A stretch of 41,088 nt of DNA from an uncultured Mollicutes bacterium (lineage in GTDB: Bacteria; Bacillota_I; Bacilli_A; Acholeplasmatales; Anaeroplasmataceae): NCBI GenBank assembly GCA_947177025.1, contig CAMWSQ010000002.1:1-41088 (forward strand). The letters run 5' to 3'. The notes under the pieces are model-generated. The model did no database searches, was not told the origin of the DNA, and saw only the letters and a program-made list of their open reading frames with translations. Position numbers and translations under genes: made by a program. Of the stretch, positions 27,763 to 37,569 are shown in pieces (position 1 is the stretch's first letter; the number at the start of each line of letters is the position of its first letter).

Positions 27763-30700
27763 ATGTTTAAAAAGTTTTTATTCACAATTGTTTGTTGCTT
27801 TACAGGATTGGTTTTATTGGTTTCCTGTGGAGGAAATCATACGCATAAATATAATCAGCTAGAAATTATTAGAAATGCAACATGTACAGAGTCTGGAATA
27901 GAAAGAGTTAGTTGTTCAGGGTGTAAAGATTTTTATGAAACATCCATACCAGCCTTAGGGCATACATACAATCAAGGTGTAATAACCAATGCTGCTACAT
28001 GTAAAGAAACAGGGAGCAAAGTATATACTTGTACAGTTTGCCAAAATACATACACAGAAATAGTTCCTATGACAGAGCATTTCAAGATAGATATTGGTAC
28101 AGCAGTGGAATCTACTTGTCAGCATTCTGGAATTACTAGCGGTTCCAAATGTAAAGATTGTGGTATAATTTTTTCAGAACAAACGATTATAGAGAAAGTA
28201 GATCACAAGTATGAAAATGGCATTTGTATTTGGTGTAAAGATGAAAAAGAATATACAATCACTTTTAAAATCAATAATGAGATAGTAAAGACAGAAAATT
28301 TTACTGTAAACACAAAAACTATAGAAGAACCTGAAATTCCTTCAAAAGATGGTTATACAGCAAGTTGGGAAAAATATGAATTGTCCAATAATGATATTAC
28401 AGTTAATGCAATTTATACGCCCATTAAATATCATTTGACACTAGAACCTTATGAGGGTAAGTTAGAAAACAATATAATTCAAGTAGAACATAATGAAACC
28501 ATATATTTACCAATTCCAGAGTATAAAGGAATGGCATTCCAAGGTTGGTTTGATAGTGATGACACTCAATTTACAGATGGGGAAGGTAAATGTATTGTAG
28601 AAGCATCTTTATTAGAGGGGAAAACTCTTTATGCACAATATGACATATTAAAATGCATAGTTACATTTGAAACAAATGGTGGAACTACAATTAATCCAAT
28701 TCAATATAATTATGGAGATAAATTAGGAGAACTTGAAATCCCAACAAAATCTGGAGTATATTTCGTAGGCTGGTATTCTTTAGATGAAGAAATTCAATAT
28801 ACTGCTGATACTATAATTGAAGAAAATTTAACTCTTTATGCGAAATGGATTAATAGTACAGCAATTTCAACTGCAGAAGAGTTGATTGCAATAGGAGAAA
28901 ATCCAACAGCAAATTATCATTTGATTAATGACATTAACTTAAATGGAAATGTTTGGGATCCTATTGATGATTTTTCTGGAATATTAGATGGTTGTGGACA
29001 TGTAATTAAGAACTTTAGTTTGAGTACCACAAGTAAGGAAGATAATTTTGCACTATTTAGAGTAAATAATGGTTCAATTAAAAATATTTCTTTTACTGAT
29101 TTTACGTTTAATTGTACCATCTTTCAAGCTAATGGCTGGACTAATTCAAATATGAGATTAGGAATTATATCTGCAACAAATAGAGGTGTTATTGAGAAAT
29201 GTAAATTACTTTATGGAAAAATACTTTTGAATTTTAATTATGAAATGGGTAAACAAATGGTTTATGACGTTTGTGCTTTTGGACAAGTCTCTAGTGTAAA
29301 TCAAGGAATAATTTCTGAATGTTCATCATATGTTGATATTTCAATGAAATTTGATTCCTACTATATTGCGGATTATCATATTGGCGGTGGGACAGATGGA
29401 AAACAACTATTTTATGTAGGTGGACTTGTTGGAATAAATGAACATTATGTTGGTGAGTCTATTTACGATGCTACGATATCTGCAAATTTAACTACTATTA
29501 GTAAAGAAGCAATGACTGGAGGTCTTCGACCTTTTAGAAATGATAGTTTTTCTTATATTGGCGGCCTGATTGGTAGTAATAATGGTGGCAGTTGTTTTAA
29601 TAGTTATGTAGATGTTGAAAATCAAGTTACTGCCCAATCTGATGGAAAATATTCTGCAAATTATATTAGATATGGCTCATTTGTTGGGCAAAACATTTCA
29701 AGTGGGGGTGTTATTAAACAATCCTATGCAAAAGGGACTATAATAGGTGGTTCAAATGATGAAAATATATTAGGCGGCTTTGTTGGATTAAATTCATCTG
29801 GAGGTCGAATAGAGAACTGTTATTCAGATGTTAAAATAGAATCTGATAAGGGTGGCTCAATAGGAGGTTTTGTAGGAGACAATCAATCTGTAATTCAAAA
29901 TAGTTATTCTTCAAGCAATATTAAAACTGATATAAGGGCAGGTAATATAGGAGGTTTTGCCGGAAAGAATGATTCATCAGGAACTATAACTAAATGCTAT
30001 TCTACAGGAGATGTTTCTACTGTAGGTGGAAATAATGGATATTTTGTAGGTCAAAGTGTAGGAGCATTATTTAAATGTTATTTCTTGCAAGGGGCAGCAT
30101 TAGTTGTTTCTGGCAGATATGAGGATAGGGTTATTGAATATGAAACGATAGAGGGAGTTCTTTATTCAAAACTATGGAGTGAAGAATTCTTAGTTGATGA
30201 ATTATACTGGGATTCCGAAGGATGGATAATTGTTACAGATGAGAATCCTCTATTGGAATGGGAGCTTACTATAGGTCATCGATTTGATACGATGATAGTT
30301 GAACCAACTTGTGAATATGGAGGATTTACAATATATAATTGTATTGATTGCAATCGCTTATTTATTAAGGATTTTATTGATCCTATAGGTCATAACTATA
30401 TTGATGTTGATACAGTTGCTCCATTATGTGAGGCAGATGGATATACTCTTCAAAAATGTAGTAACGATGGCTGTAATAGTACAAGAAAGATTAATATAGT
30501 TCCTGCTACAGGCCATAATCCAGATTCAGCAACACTAAAGAGCAAGAAAGATGCAACATGTACAGAAAATGGGATTGCAGTATATCATTGTGCTGATTGT
30601 GGAAATGATTATCATACGATATTAGAAGCCGAAGGCCATAACGGCGTGTATCAAAATACTATCAAGAAACCTACATGTACAGAAGAAGGGAAAGATGAAT

Positions 30701-32106
30701 ACTATTGTATTACTTGTGAAAATGCATATAGTGTCAGTGTCGAAATAATTGAACACACTTGGATTGATGTTGAAGGCAAAAATCCAACCTGTGGAATTAT
30801 AAAGGATAATGATGGGAATATCATAGACAGACATCCTGTAGATGGAAATAGAGCGGGTGTTAAATGTGAAGTTTGTGATTTAATACAATATGGTTGTGAG
30901 GTTATTCCTGCTCATCAATTGAATTTAATAGAAACCAAACAAGAATCTACCTGCAAAGAAAAAGGAATAGGTTTATATCAATGCTCTATATGTGAAGATG
31001 AAACAGAAGATGATATCCCAGAACTTGGACATACAGATGCAGATAGAGATAATATTTGTGATGTGTGTGGAGAGTTAGCGTTTACTTTGGTAAGTAAAGA
31101 TTTATTTGTTCATATTATAGATGTTGATGGTTTGATGAATATTAGGAATAATCCAAGTGGATATTATTGGCTAGACAATGATATTTATCTTACTAATGTG
31201 AACTGGGTCGCTTTAGGTACTGAAAAATTGCCATTTAAAGGGATATTCTATGGAAATGGACATACAATCAGTGGATTTAATTATAGTTCTAATAATTTAG
31301 AAGAAACATTTATTGCAGGATTGTTTGGATATAATTATGGAACAATTGCAAATGTCAATGTATCTGATGTGAATATTAATGCTACAAATTCTAATGTATT
31401 ATTTGGTGGGATAGCAGCATGCAATAGAGGTTCAATTATAAATTGCAATTTGAATGGCGAAAATACAATTAAATTTACTGTATCTAAAACTATAACAGAT
31501 AATAATCAAGAAATTACAATGGATTATGAATTTATTGCTGGTGGGATTATTGGAATAAATGTGCAAAATGGTACAATTGAAAATTGCACTGTTACAGGAT
31601 CAATCTCGAGTGAATTTATAAATGATTGTTCTATTAAAATAAAGACTATTACAACAATTTGGCAATTAATTGGACAATATATGATTCAATACATTTATAA
31701 AACTAAAGTAAGTACTATACAACATATATCCTTTGGTGGAATTGTTGGACGTAATGAAGGAGCAATAAATTCCTGTTCAGTGAATTCTCAAATTTCTTCA
31801 TACTCCTCTGCAAAGGCAAATCTTGGCGAAAGATTTAAAGGAGAGGCCTTTGCGTATACTCATATGTATGCAGGTGCATTGGCAGGTTATAATTCAGGTT
31901 CAATTTCTAATTGTTCTTCAACAAAGATGGTTTATAACATTCCTAATGGTTATAAATATGTAAACATCCCATATATTATCACTGGTAAATCATATTCAAC
32001 AGGATATCAAATTACAAACTATAGTAAATATGCAAATGCTATTGAAGGGATTGTGGGTAGCAGTTCTACATTTGGAAGTGTAGATAATTATGTACCTATT
32101 ACATAA
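27763..32106 (+). CDS. Giant multidomain lipoprotein: Cys-rich units, InlB B-repeat-like domains, GLUG-like repeats
   Basis: Lipobox LVSC; units like TCTESGIERVSCSGCKDFYETSIPALGH; VTFETNGGTTINPIQYNYGD...FVGWY...TLYAKW; GGFVGLNSSGGRIENCYSDVKI (GLUG-like). ATG 27763 with ggggagg. Confidence 0.85.
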   Translation: MFKKFLFTIVCCFTGLVLLVSCGGNHTHKYNQLEIIRNATCTESGIERVSCSGCKDFYETSIPALGHTYNQGVITNAATCKETGSKVYTCTVCQNTYTEIVPMTEHFKIDIGTAVESTCQHSGITSGSKCKDCGIIFSEQTIIEKVDHKYENGICIWCKDEKEYTITFKINNEIVKTENFTVNTKTIEEPEIPSKDGYTASWEKYELSNNDITVNAIYTPIKYHLTLEPYEGKLENNIIQVEHNETIYLPIPEYKGMAFQGWFDSDDTQFTDGEGKCIVEASLLEGKTLYAQYDILKCIVTFETNGGTTINPIQYNYGDKLGELEIPTKSGVYFVGWYSLDEEIQYTADTIIEENLTLYAKWINSTAISTAEELIAIGENPTANYHLINDINLNGNVWDPIDDFSGILDGCGHVIKNFSLSTTSKEDNFALFRVNNGSIKNISFTDFTFNCTIFQANGWTNSNMRLGIISATNRGVIEKCKLLYGKILLNFNYEMGKQMVYDVCAFGQVSSVNQGIISECSSYVDISMKFDSYYIADYHIGGGTDGKQLFYVGGLVGINEHYVGESIYDATISANLTTISKEAMTGGLRPFRNDSFSYIGGLIGSNNGGSCFNSYVDVENQVTAQSDGKYSANYIRYGSFVGQNISSGGVIKQSYAKGTIIGGSNDENILGGFVGLNSSGGRIENCYSDVKIESDKGGSIGGFVGDNQSVIQNSYSSSNIKTDIRAGNIGGFAGKNDSSGTITKCYSTGDVSTVGGNNGYFVGQSVGALFKCYFLQGAALVVSGRYEDRVIEYETIEGVLYSKLWSEEFLVDELYWDSEGWIIVTDENPLLEWELTIGHRFDTMIVEPTCEYGGFTIYNCIDCNRLFIKDFIDPIGHNYIDVDTVAPLCEADGYTLQKCSNDGCNSTRKINIVPATGHNPDSATLKSKKDATCTENGIAVYHCADCGNDYHTILEAEGHNGVYQNTIKKPTCTEEGKDEYYCITCENAYSVSVEIIEHTWIDVEGKNPTCGIIKDNDGNIIDRHPVDGNRAGVKCEVCDLIQYGCEVIPAHQLNLIETKQESTCKEKGIGLYQCSICEDETEDDIPELGHTDADRDNICDVCGELAFTLVSKDLFVHIIDVDGLMNIRNNPSGYYWLDNDIYLTNVNWVALGTEKLPFKGIFYGNGHTISGFNYSSNNLEETFIAGLFGYNYGTIANVNVSDVNINATNSNVLFGGIAACNRGSIINCNLNGENTIKFTVSKTITDNNQEITMDYEFIAGGIIGINVQNGTIENCTVTGSISSEFINDCSIKIKTITTIWQLIGQYMIQYIYKTKVSTIQHISFGGIVGRNEGAINSCSVNSQISSYSSAKANLGERFKGEAFAYTHMYAGALAGYNSGSISNCSSTKMVYNIPNGYKYVNIPYIITGKSYSTGYQITNYSKYANAIEGIVGSSSTFGSVDNYVPIT

Positions 32107-32122
32107 AAAATAAATCATTTAG

Positions 32123-32165
32123 CCCTTAATGTATTACATTAGTAATTTATTAAGGGTATTTTTTT
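32123..32165 (+). terminator. Rho-independent terminator
   Basis: cccttaatgtattacattagtaatttattaaggg followed by tattttttt. Confidence 0.75.
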
Positions 32166-32268
32166 ATTACTTTGATTTTTTTTGGAAATATGTTTCAAGT
32201 TAATTCCTTTTATGATAAAATGGTTGTAGGTAGAAGTATTTCTTTTAATTTTTAGGAGTGGGATAAAT

Positions 32269-32985
32269 ATGGCAATGTGGAGTCCTTGGAGAGGATGTAA
32301 AAAATGTAGTGATGGTTGTTTGCATTGCTATATTCATAAAGGTGATTTAAAAAGAAATATAAATACGAATGAAATTATAAAGACAAAAGACTTTGAAAGA
32401 CCTATAGAGAGATTAAATAATGGCAATTATAAAATGAAATCTGGACTTGTGTATTTATGTTTTTCTACAGATTTTCTGATTGAAGAAGCTGATGAGTGGA
32501 GAACGGAATGTTGGAAAATGATCAAAGAAAGACAAGACTGTACTTTTTTGTTTCTAACCAAAAGAATAGATAGATTTATGAAATGTATTCCGGTTGACTG
32601 GAAAGATGGATATGATAATGTAGTTGTTTGCTGTACGATTGAAAATCAAAAAAATGCAGATTATAGATTGTCTATATTTAAAGATCTACCAATTAAACAT
32701 AAATGTATAACAGCACAGCCATTATTAGAAAGAATAGATATTGAGAAATATTTGGATGACATTGAATTAGTCGTAGTAGGTGGAGAATCTGATATAAATG
32801 CTAGGGTATTTCATTATGATTGGGCATTAGATATTAGAGAACAATGCATAAGAAAAAATGTTAATTTTGAGTTTAGGCAATGTGGAACCTACACAATAAA
32901 GGATGGTAAACAATATAAAATACAAACAAAGGATTTGTGTAGACAAGCAAGATTGGCAAATATTGATTATAAATGTAATCACTAA
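32269..32985 (+). CDS. Phage Gp37/Gp68-like (DUF5131 family) protein
   Basis: MWSPWRGCKKCSDGCLHCYIHKG, FLTKRIDRF, VVCCTIENQKNADYRLSIFKDLPIKHKCITAQPLLERIDI, LVVVGGESDINARVFHYDWALDIREQC. Confidence 0.75.
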   Translation: MAMWSPWRGCKKCSDGCLHCYIHKGDLKRNINTNEIIKTKDFERPIERLNNGNYKMKSGLVYLCFSTDFLIEEADEWRTECWKMIKERQDCTFLFLTKRIDRFMKCIPVDWKDGYDNVVVCCTIENQKNADYRLSIFKDLPIKHKCITAQPLLERIDIEKYLDDIELVVVGGESDINARVFHYDWALDIREQCIRKNVNFEFRQCGTYTIKDGKQYKIQTKDLCRQARLANIDYKCNH

Positions 32986-33019
32986 ATTATGATAAACAAA
33001 TAGTTTATGGAGGTATCGC

Positions 33020-33796
33020 ATGAGCGCAATAGATGATAAAGAGGTTGTTCAAAAGCAATACGAAAATGCAACAAATTTGAATACAAGAATATCTATTCAT
33101 GATAAATACTCTGTGAATAAGCAAGGCTTTGGAAATTGGATTGTATCTAATTATCAAATAATCGACGGAATGAAGATATTAGAACTTGGTTGCGGCACTG
33201 GAGATATGTGGAAAAACCATATAAGTCTTTTAAATAAGTGTTCACTTGTGCTGACAGATATTTCGGAAGGAATGCTTGAAACGGCTCGTAAGAATATAAG
33301 AAATTTACATAATGTTACATATCAAATTGTTGATATTCAAGATATTCCTTTTGAATCAAACAGTTTTGATATAGTAATAGCAAATATGATGCTTTATCAT
33401 GTTCCTGATTTAAAAAAAGGATTATCTGAGGTTAAAAGAGTTTTAAAGGAAGGTGGCAGTTTTTATTGTGCAACTTATGGCGAGCATGGAATTGTACCAT
33501 TCATTGCCGATTTGCTAAAGCCTTATGGAGCAGAAGCCCAAATTAATAAAAATTTTACTCTTCAAAATGGAAGGCAAATCCTTACACCATATTTTTCATC
33601 AATAGAAATGCAGGAATATATGGATTCATTAGAAGTCACAAACATAGATGATATGCTAGATTATTTATATTCTCTCACTGGTATGACGAGTATTAATAGT
33701 ATAAATAGGGATATCATTAAAAAAGTTTTAGAACAAAATATGGTTGATGGTATTTTGAAAGTCCCAAAGGAATATGGGATGTTTATTTGCAAATAA
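33020..33796 (+). CDS. Class I SAM-dependent methyltransferase
   Basis: MKILELGCGTGDMWKNH, LVLTDISEGMLETARKNI, FDIVIANMMLYHVPDLKKGLSEVKRVLKEGG. Confidence 0.9.
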   Translation: MSAIDDKEVVQKQYENATNLNTRISIHDKYSVNKQGFGNWIVSNYQIIDGMKILELGCGTGDMWKNHISLLNKCSLVLTDISEGMLETARKNIRNLHNVTYQIVDIQDIPFESNSFDIVIANMMLYHVPDLKKGLSEVKRVLKEGGSFYCATYGEHGIVPFIADLLKPYGAEAQINKNFTLQNGRQILTPYFSSIEMQEYMDSLEVTNIDDMLDYLYSLTGMTSINSINRDIIKKVLEQNMVDGILKVPKEYGMFICK

Positions 33797-33851
33797 ATGT
33801 TTGTTTTAAGCGTTTTTTTTATAGTTAAATAAGAATTAGGAGGTATATCTT

Positions 33852-34379
33852 ATGCTTGACTTTGTTTATCATACACATCTTCAAGTTGCCACTATAATTA
33901 TTTTAATCATAATGACAGTAAATTCATTAGTTTGTTATCCTTTACAAAAGAAAAGAAATAATTACTTTAGTAAATTTGATTCGATTTGTGGATATATAGC
34001 CTTAATACCATTTGTTTCAGGTTTAATTGTTGGTATAACCTTTATGATATCTTATGTTTTATTTTATCAGGCTTTAAATCACATTATAGATAAATTATGC
34101 TTATTACATTTGATTTATTTAGGTCCTTTATTTTTTATTAGTTTATATCTATTAATTAAAAGCTGGGTTTTCAAGATGAAGCTTGAAGATGGATATTTAA
34201 TTATACGAAATGCTTTTGGTATTACATCAAAATATAATATCTATAAACTAAAATACAAAAGAAAATTTAAATTATTTACAATCTTGTATATAGATAGAAA
34301 AAGAAAAGTATTGATTCAATCTGAATATAGTGTTTATAATTTAGAGCATGTTTTAGATAGGATTCCTAGACAAAAGTAA
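33852..34379 (+). CDS. Membrane protein of unknown function
   Basis: Hydrophobic segments followed by a short C-terminal domain; RBS taggagg; no recognised motif. Confidence 0.5.
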   Translation: MLDFVYHTHLQVATIIILIIMTVNSLVCYPLQKKRNNYFSKFDSICGYIALIPFVSGLIVGITFMISYVLFYQALNHIIDKLCLLHLIYLGPLFFISLYLLIKSWVFKMKLEDGYLIIRNAFGITSKYNIYKLKYKRKFKLFTILYIDRKRKVLIQSEYSVYNLEHVLDRIPRQK

Positions 34380-34442
34380 AAAAGGCTATTTTAATGAATA
34401 GAAGATGGTTGTAATATTACACAACTTAATATTTCATAGTAG

Positions 34443-34490
34443 AGTCATTAGATATAAGGATTGTCTTATAGTTAATGACTTTTCTTTTTT
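34443..34490 (+). terminator. Hairpin/terminator B at the right edge of the accessory block
   Basis: AGTCATTA ga TATAAG gattgt CTTATA gt TAATGACT followed by tttctttttt; same architecture as 22011-22057. Confidence 0.7.
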
Positions 34491-34543
34491 GGATTTTATA
34501 AATTGTATGAAGATTAATATTGCTTACAAAATGTCGGATATAG

Positions 34544-34572
34544 TTGACATACAGATTTGAATAGAGTATAAT
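34544..34572 (+). promoter_or_regulatory. Perfect-consensus promoter of the membrane protein-XRE-ABC operon
   Basis: TTGACA 34544-34549, 17-bp spacer, TATAAT 34567-34572; RBS aggagg before ATG 34594. Confidence 0.8.
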
Positions 34573-34593
34573 TCTATTTAGGAGGTCATCCTA

Positions 34594-35238
34594 ATGAAGA
34601 AATATTTGGTTTTTATTCTAGTAAATTCTTTTTTGATGCTGGCAGATGTGGTTTTATTGATTTGCTGGTTGATAACTAAAAAAGAAGAATTCATGTATCC
34701 TTTAGGAGTATGTACAGGGTTATTTGTCTCTGTATTTCTTGTAAGTTTGATTTCTATACTGATTCGAAAAAAAACCCCTTGTCAAACACATTTTGATGAA
34801 AGACAATTAAAGAGTAGAGGAGATTGCTATTTTGTCAGCTTTTTCTTTTTACTGTTTTGTTTATTAGTTGATGGAATGTTACGTTATGTTCTAGAGTATG
34901 ATTGGTCTAGTTATTTAGTTGGTGTATTTACTTGGGGAATGCTTGCGATTGGTGTATTTGCCATAATGGCCATATGGAAGAATGCATATACAACTGAAGG
35001 AGAAAGTAAAATTAGATTTGCTATATTTTTAGGTGCTATAGGACTGTTGGATGGAATTGTAGGAGTGATTTCTATTCTGCAAAAAGATTTTATTGTTGAT
35101 GGTAAGTTGTCTACTTCATTTATAAATTTCTTTGGCGGATTAATTTTACTTGTTGTTGCAATTAACTTATTTGTAAAATATAAAATAGATAAAAGAAAGG
35201 CGGAAGAGGATGAAGAACTTAAAACTGAAGTCTGCTAG
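34594..35238 (+). CDS. Multi-pass membrane protein (DUF2178/DUF6442-like, contains a DER motif)
   Basis: TM segments with HFDERQLKSRGDCYFVSFFFLLF; overlaps the downstream XRE gene by 29 bp. Confidence 0.55.
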   Translation: MKKYLVFILVNSFLMLADVVLLICWLITKKEEFMYPLGVCTGLFVSVFLVSLISILIRKKTPCQTHFDERQLKSRGDCYFVSFFFLLFCLLVDGMLRYVLEYDWSSYLVGVFTWGMLAIGVFAIMAIWKNAYTTEGESKIRFAIFLGAIGLLDGIVGVISILQKDFIVDGKLSTSFINFFGGLILLVVAINLFVKYKIDKRKAEEDEELKTEVC

Positions 35239-35455
35239 GGCAGAGTTAGATATGTCTCAGGCAGAGCTTGCACAGGCAGTTGGTGTCACAAGGCAGACAA
35301 TCAATCAAATTGAAAGTGGAGAATATAATCCAACAATCAAGCTGTGTATTGCAATTTGTAAAACTTTACGAAAAACGTTAGATCAAATATTTTGGTTTGA
35401 TGAGGAGAAACTATTGACAGAAGAAAAAAGTATACAAGAAAGGATAAATCTATAA
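35210..35455 (+). CDS. XRE family transcriptional regulator
   Basis: ARAELDMSQAELAQAVGVTRQTINQIESGEYNPTIKLCIAICKTLRKTLDQIFW. Confidence 0.9.
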   Translation: MKNLKLKSARAELDMSQAELAQAVGVTRQTINQIESGEYNPTIKLCIAICKTLRKTLDQIFWFDEEKLLTEEKSIQERINL

Positions 35456-36228
35456 TGGAAGAAATACTAGTTGTAGACAATTTAAGGAAAACCTTTAAAT
35501 TGACAAAAAAACAAAAGAAAATCAATAAAACAGATGAGAATGTGAAGGTGGCTGTTAATGAGTTATCCTTCAAGGTGTATCGTGGAGAAATCTATGGATT
35601 ATTAGGACCTAATGGTGCAGGCAAAACAACTACATTAAGAATGATTGCTTCTCTAATTAAAGCGGATAGTGGAGATGCTATAGTAGATGGTGTTAGTGTT
35701 GTAAAGTCACCAGATCAGGTACGTGGAAAGATTGGATTTCTAACAAGCGAATTAAAGCTTGAGGATTTTTTTACACCAAACTATCTTTATGATTATTTTT
35801 CAGAACTACATAAGGTTCCTAAGGATGTTGCTGAAAAAAGAAAGAATACGTTATTTCAAAAATTTGGTGTAGACAGCTTTAAGGAAGTCAAGATTGCAGA
35901 TCTTTCTACAGGAATGAAGCAAAAGATTTCCTTAATCATTTCTATTGTTCATAATCCTGATATTGTTATTTTTGATGAGCCCACAAATGGTCTTGATGTT
36001 ATAACTGCTAAAGTTGTAACAGATTTCTTAATGGAATTAAAAAAAGAAGGTAAAACTGTTTTGCTTTCTACACATATCTTTTCTTTGGTAGAAAAGTTGT
36101 GTGATAGAGTAGGAATTATCATTAATGGTAAAATGGTTGTTTCTGATACCTTATCTGAAATTGTAAAGGATAAGAACTTAGAAGAAGTCTTCTTTGAAAT
36201 CTATGAAAGGGAAGTAGGTGAAGAATAA
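35455..36228 (+). CDS. ABC transporter ATP-binding protein (NatA-like)
   Basis: Walker A GPNGAGKTTTLRM, signature LSTGMKQKISL, DIVIFDEPTNGLD; TAATG overlap with the preceding gene. Confidence 0.85.
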   Translation: MEEILVVDNLRKTFKLTKKQKKINKTDENVKVAVNELSFKVYRGEIYGLLGPNGAGKTTTLRMIASLIKADSGDAIVDGVSVVKSPDQVRGKIGFLTSELKLEDFFTPNYLYDYFSELHKVPKDVAEKRKNTLFQKFGVDSFKEVKIADLSTGMKQKISLIISIVHNPDIVIFDEPTNGLDVITAKVVTDFLMELKKEGKTVLLSTHIFSLVEKLCDRVGIIINGKMVVSDTLSEIVKDKNLEEVFFEIYEREVGEE

Positions 36229-37379
36229 TGCGTTCTATTGGAATTATTTTAAAAAAGGAATTAAAACGGTATTTTACAGATACAAGAATGCTTATTGGAA
36301 TCATTTTACCTGGCATACTAATATTCTTTCTCTATAGTGTTATGGGAAACTTTATGAGTCAAAATAATTCGGCAGATATTAAAGAATTCTCCCTTGTTGT
36401 AGAAAATAAACCAGCTGTCTTAGATGAATTATTTGTAAAAGGATTCGAAGGGTATAAAGTCACTTATCTTGAAGAAAAATTAACGAAAGAAGAAATCTTA
36501 AATAAAATCGAAAATCAAGAATTAGAGTTATATGTTTCTTATCCAGAAGAATTCTTATCCGATTCTATGCCGTCTATACCAAATGTAGAAATATATTATA
36601 ATAGTGTATCAGATGCTTCAATGGTGGCATATACATTATACACAGGAATATTGAATGCTTTTGAGGATAGCATGTCAAATATTTTTGATATCAATAATAG
36701 TAATCAAAAATATGATTTGGCTAAAGAAGAGGATGTTACAGTTCGAATCTTTACTATGATGCTACCATTCCTTCTTATGACCTTCCTATTTTCTGGTGCT
36801 ATGGGAATTTGTTCAGAATCTATTGCAGGAGAAAAAGAAAGAGGTACAATCGCAACCTTACTCGTTACTCCAACGAAGAGAAGCCATATAGCAATTGGAA
36901 AAGTATCTGCTTTAGGAATAACAGCTTTAGTTTCTGCATTGGTGAGCTTTTTAGGATTAATTGCTTCCTTGCCGAGACTTGTTGGTACAAATCTATCTTT
37001 AGCTGCATATAATGCTCAAACAATCTTTATGCTTTTAGTAGTTATTGTATTAACGGTTTTATTCTTTACAGTGGTTCTAACTATGGTATCTACTTTTGCA
37101 AAGAGTGTCAAAGAGGCATCTAGTCTTTCTATTCCTGTTATGATTTTGGTTATGCTTTTGGGAGCGACAAGCTTTATGGGAACTACAGCTCAGACAAATC
37201 CTGCAATGTATTTGATTCCTGTATATGGGGCAATTCAGAGTTTAACAGGCATATTAAGTATGACGCTTTCTCCTGTATGCTTTACTTTGTATATTATTTC
37301 ATCTGTGGTGTATATTGGATTAGGTGTGTTTGCATTAACGAAAATGTTTAATAGTGAAAAAATTATATTCAATAATTAA
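36228..37379 (+). CDS. ABC-2 type permease (NatB-like)
   Basis: LKKELKRYFTDTRMLIGIILPGILIFFLYSVMG, AGEKERGTIATLLVTPTKRSHIAIGKV; TAATG overlap with the ATPase gene. Confidence 0.85.
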   Translation: MRSIGIILKKELKRYFTDTRMLIGIILPGILIFFLYSVMGNFMSQNNSADIKEFSLVVENKPAVLDELFVKGFEGYKVTYLEEKLTKEEILNKIENQELELYVSYPEEFLSDSMPSIPNVEIYYNSVSDASMVAYTLYTGILNAFEDSMSNIFDINNSNQKYDLAKEEDVTVRIFTMMLPFLLMTFLFSGAMGICSESIAGEKERGTIATLLVTPTKRSHIAIGKVSALGITALVSALVSFLGLIASLPRLVGTNLSLAAYNAQTIFMLLVVIVLTVLFFTVVLTMVSTFAKSVKEASSLSIPVMILVMLLGATSFMGTTAQTNPAMYLIPVYGAIQSLTGILSMTLSPVCFTLYIISSVVYIGLGVFALTKMFNSEKIIFNN

Positions 37380-37400
37380 GGGGGTATACCCCTTTTTCTT
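37378..37400 (+). terminator. Rho-independent terminator
   Basis: aagggg gtata ccccttttt overlapping the NatB stop codon. Confidence 0.7.
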
Positions 37401-37569
37401 TTGCTTAAAAAATTCTCAACAATTTTTTCTGTTAGAATTTTGTATGCCATTTAGAAAAATAATGTTTTTGTATAAAACTTGTAAATCGAATTGAAAATAC
37501 GACAGCATTTATTTTGATAAAGTGACAACTGTTCATTGTATAATTTCTAACTATAAAAGGGGAGATTAT

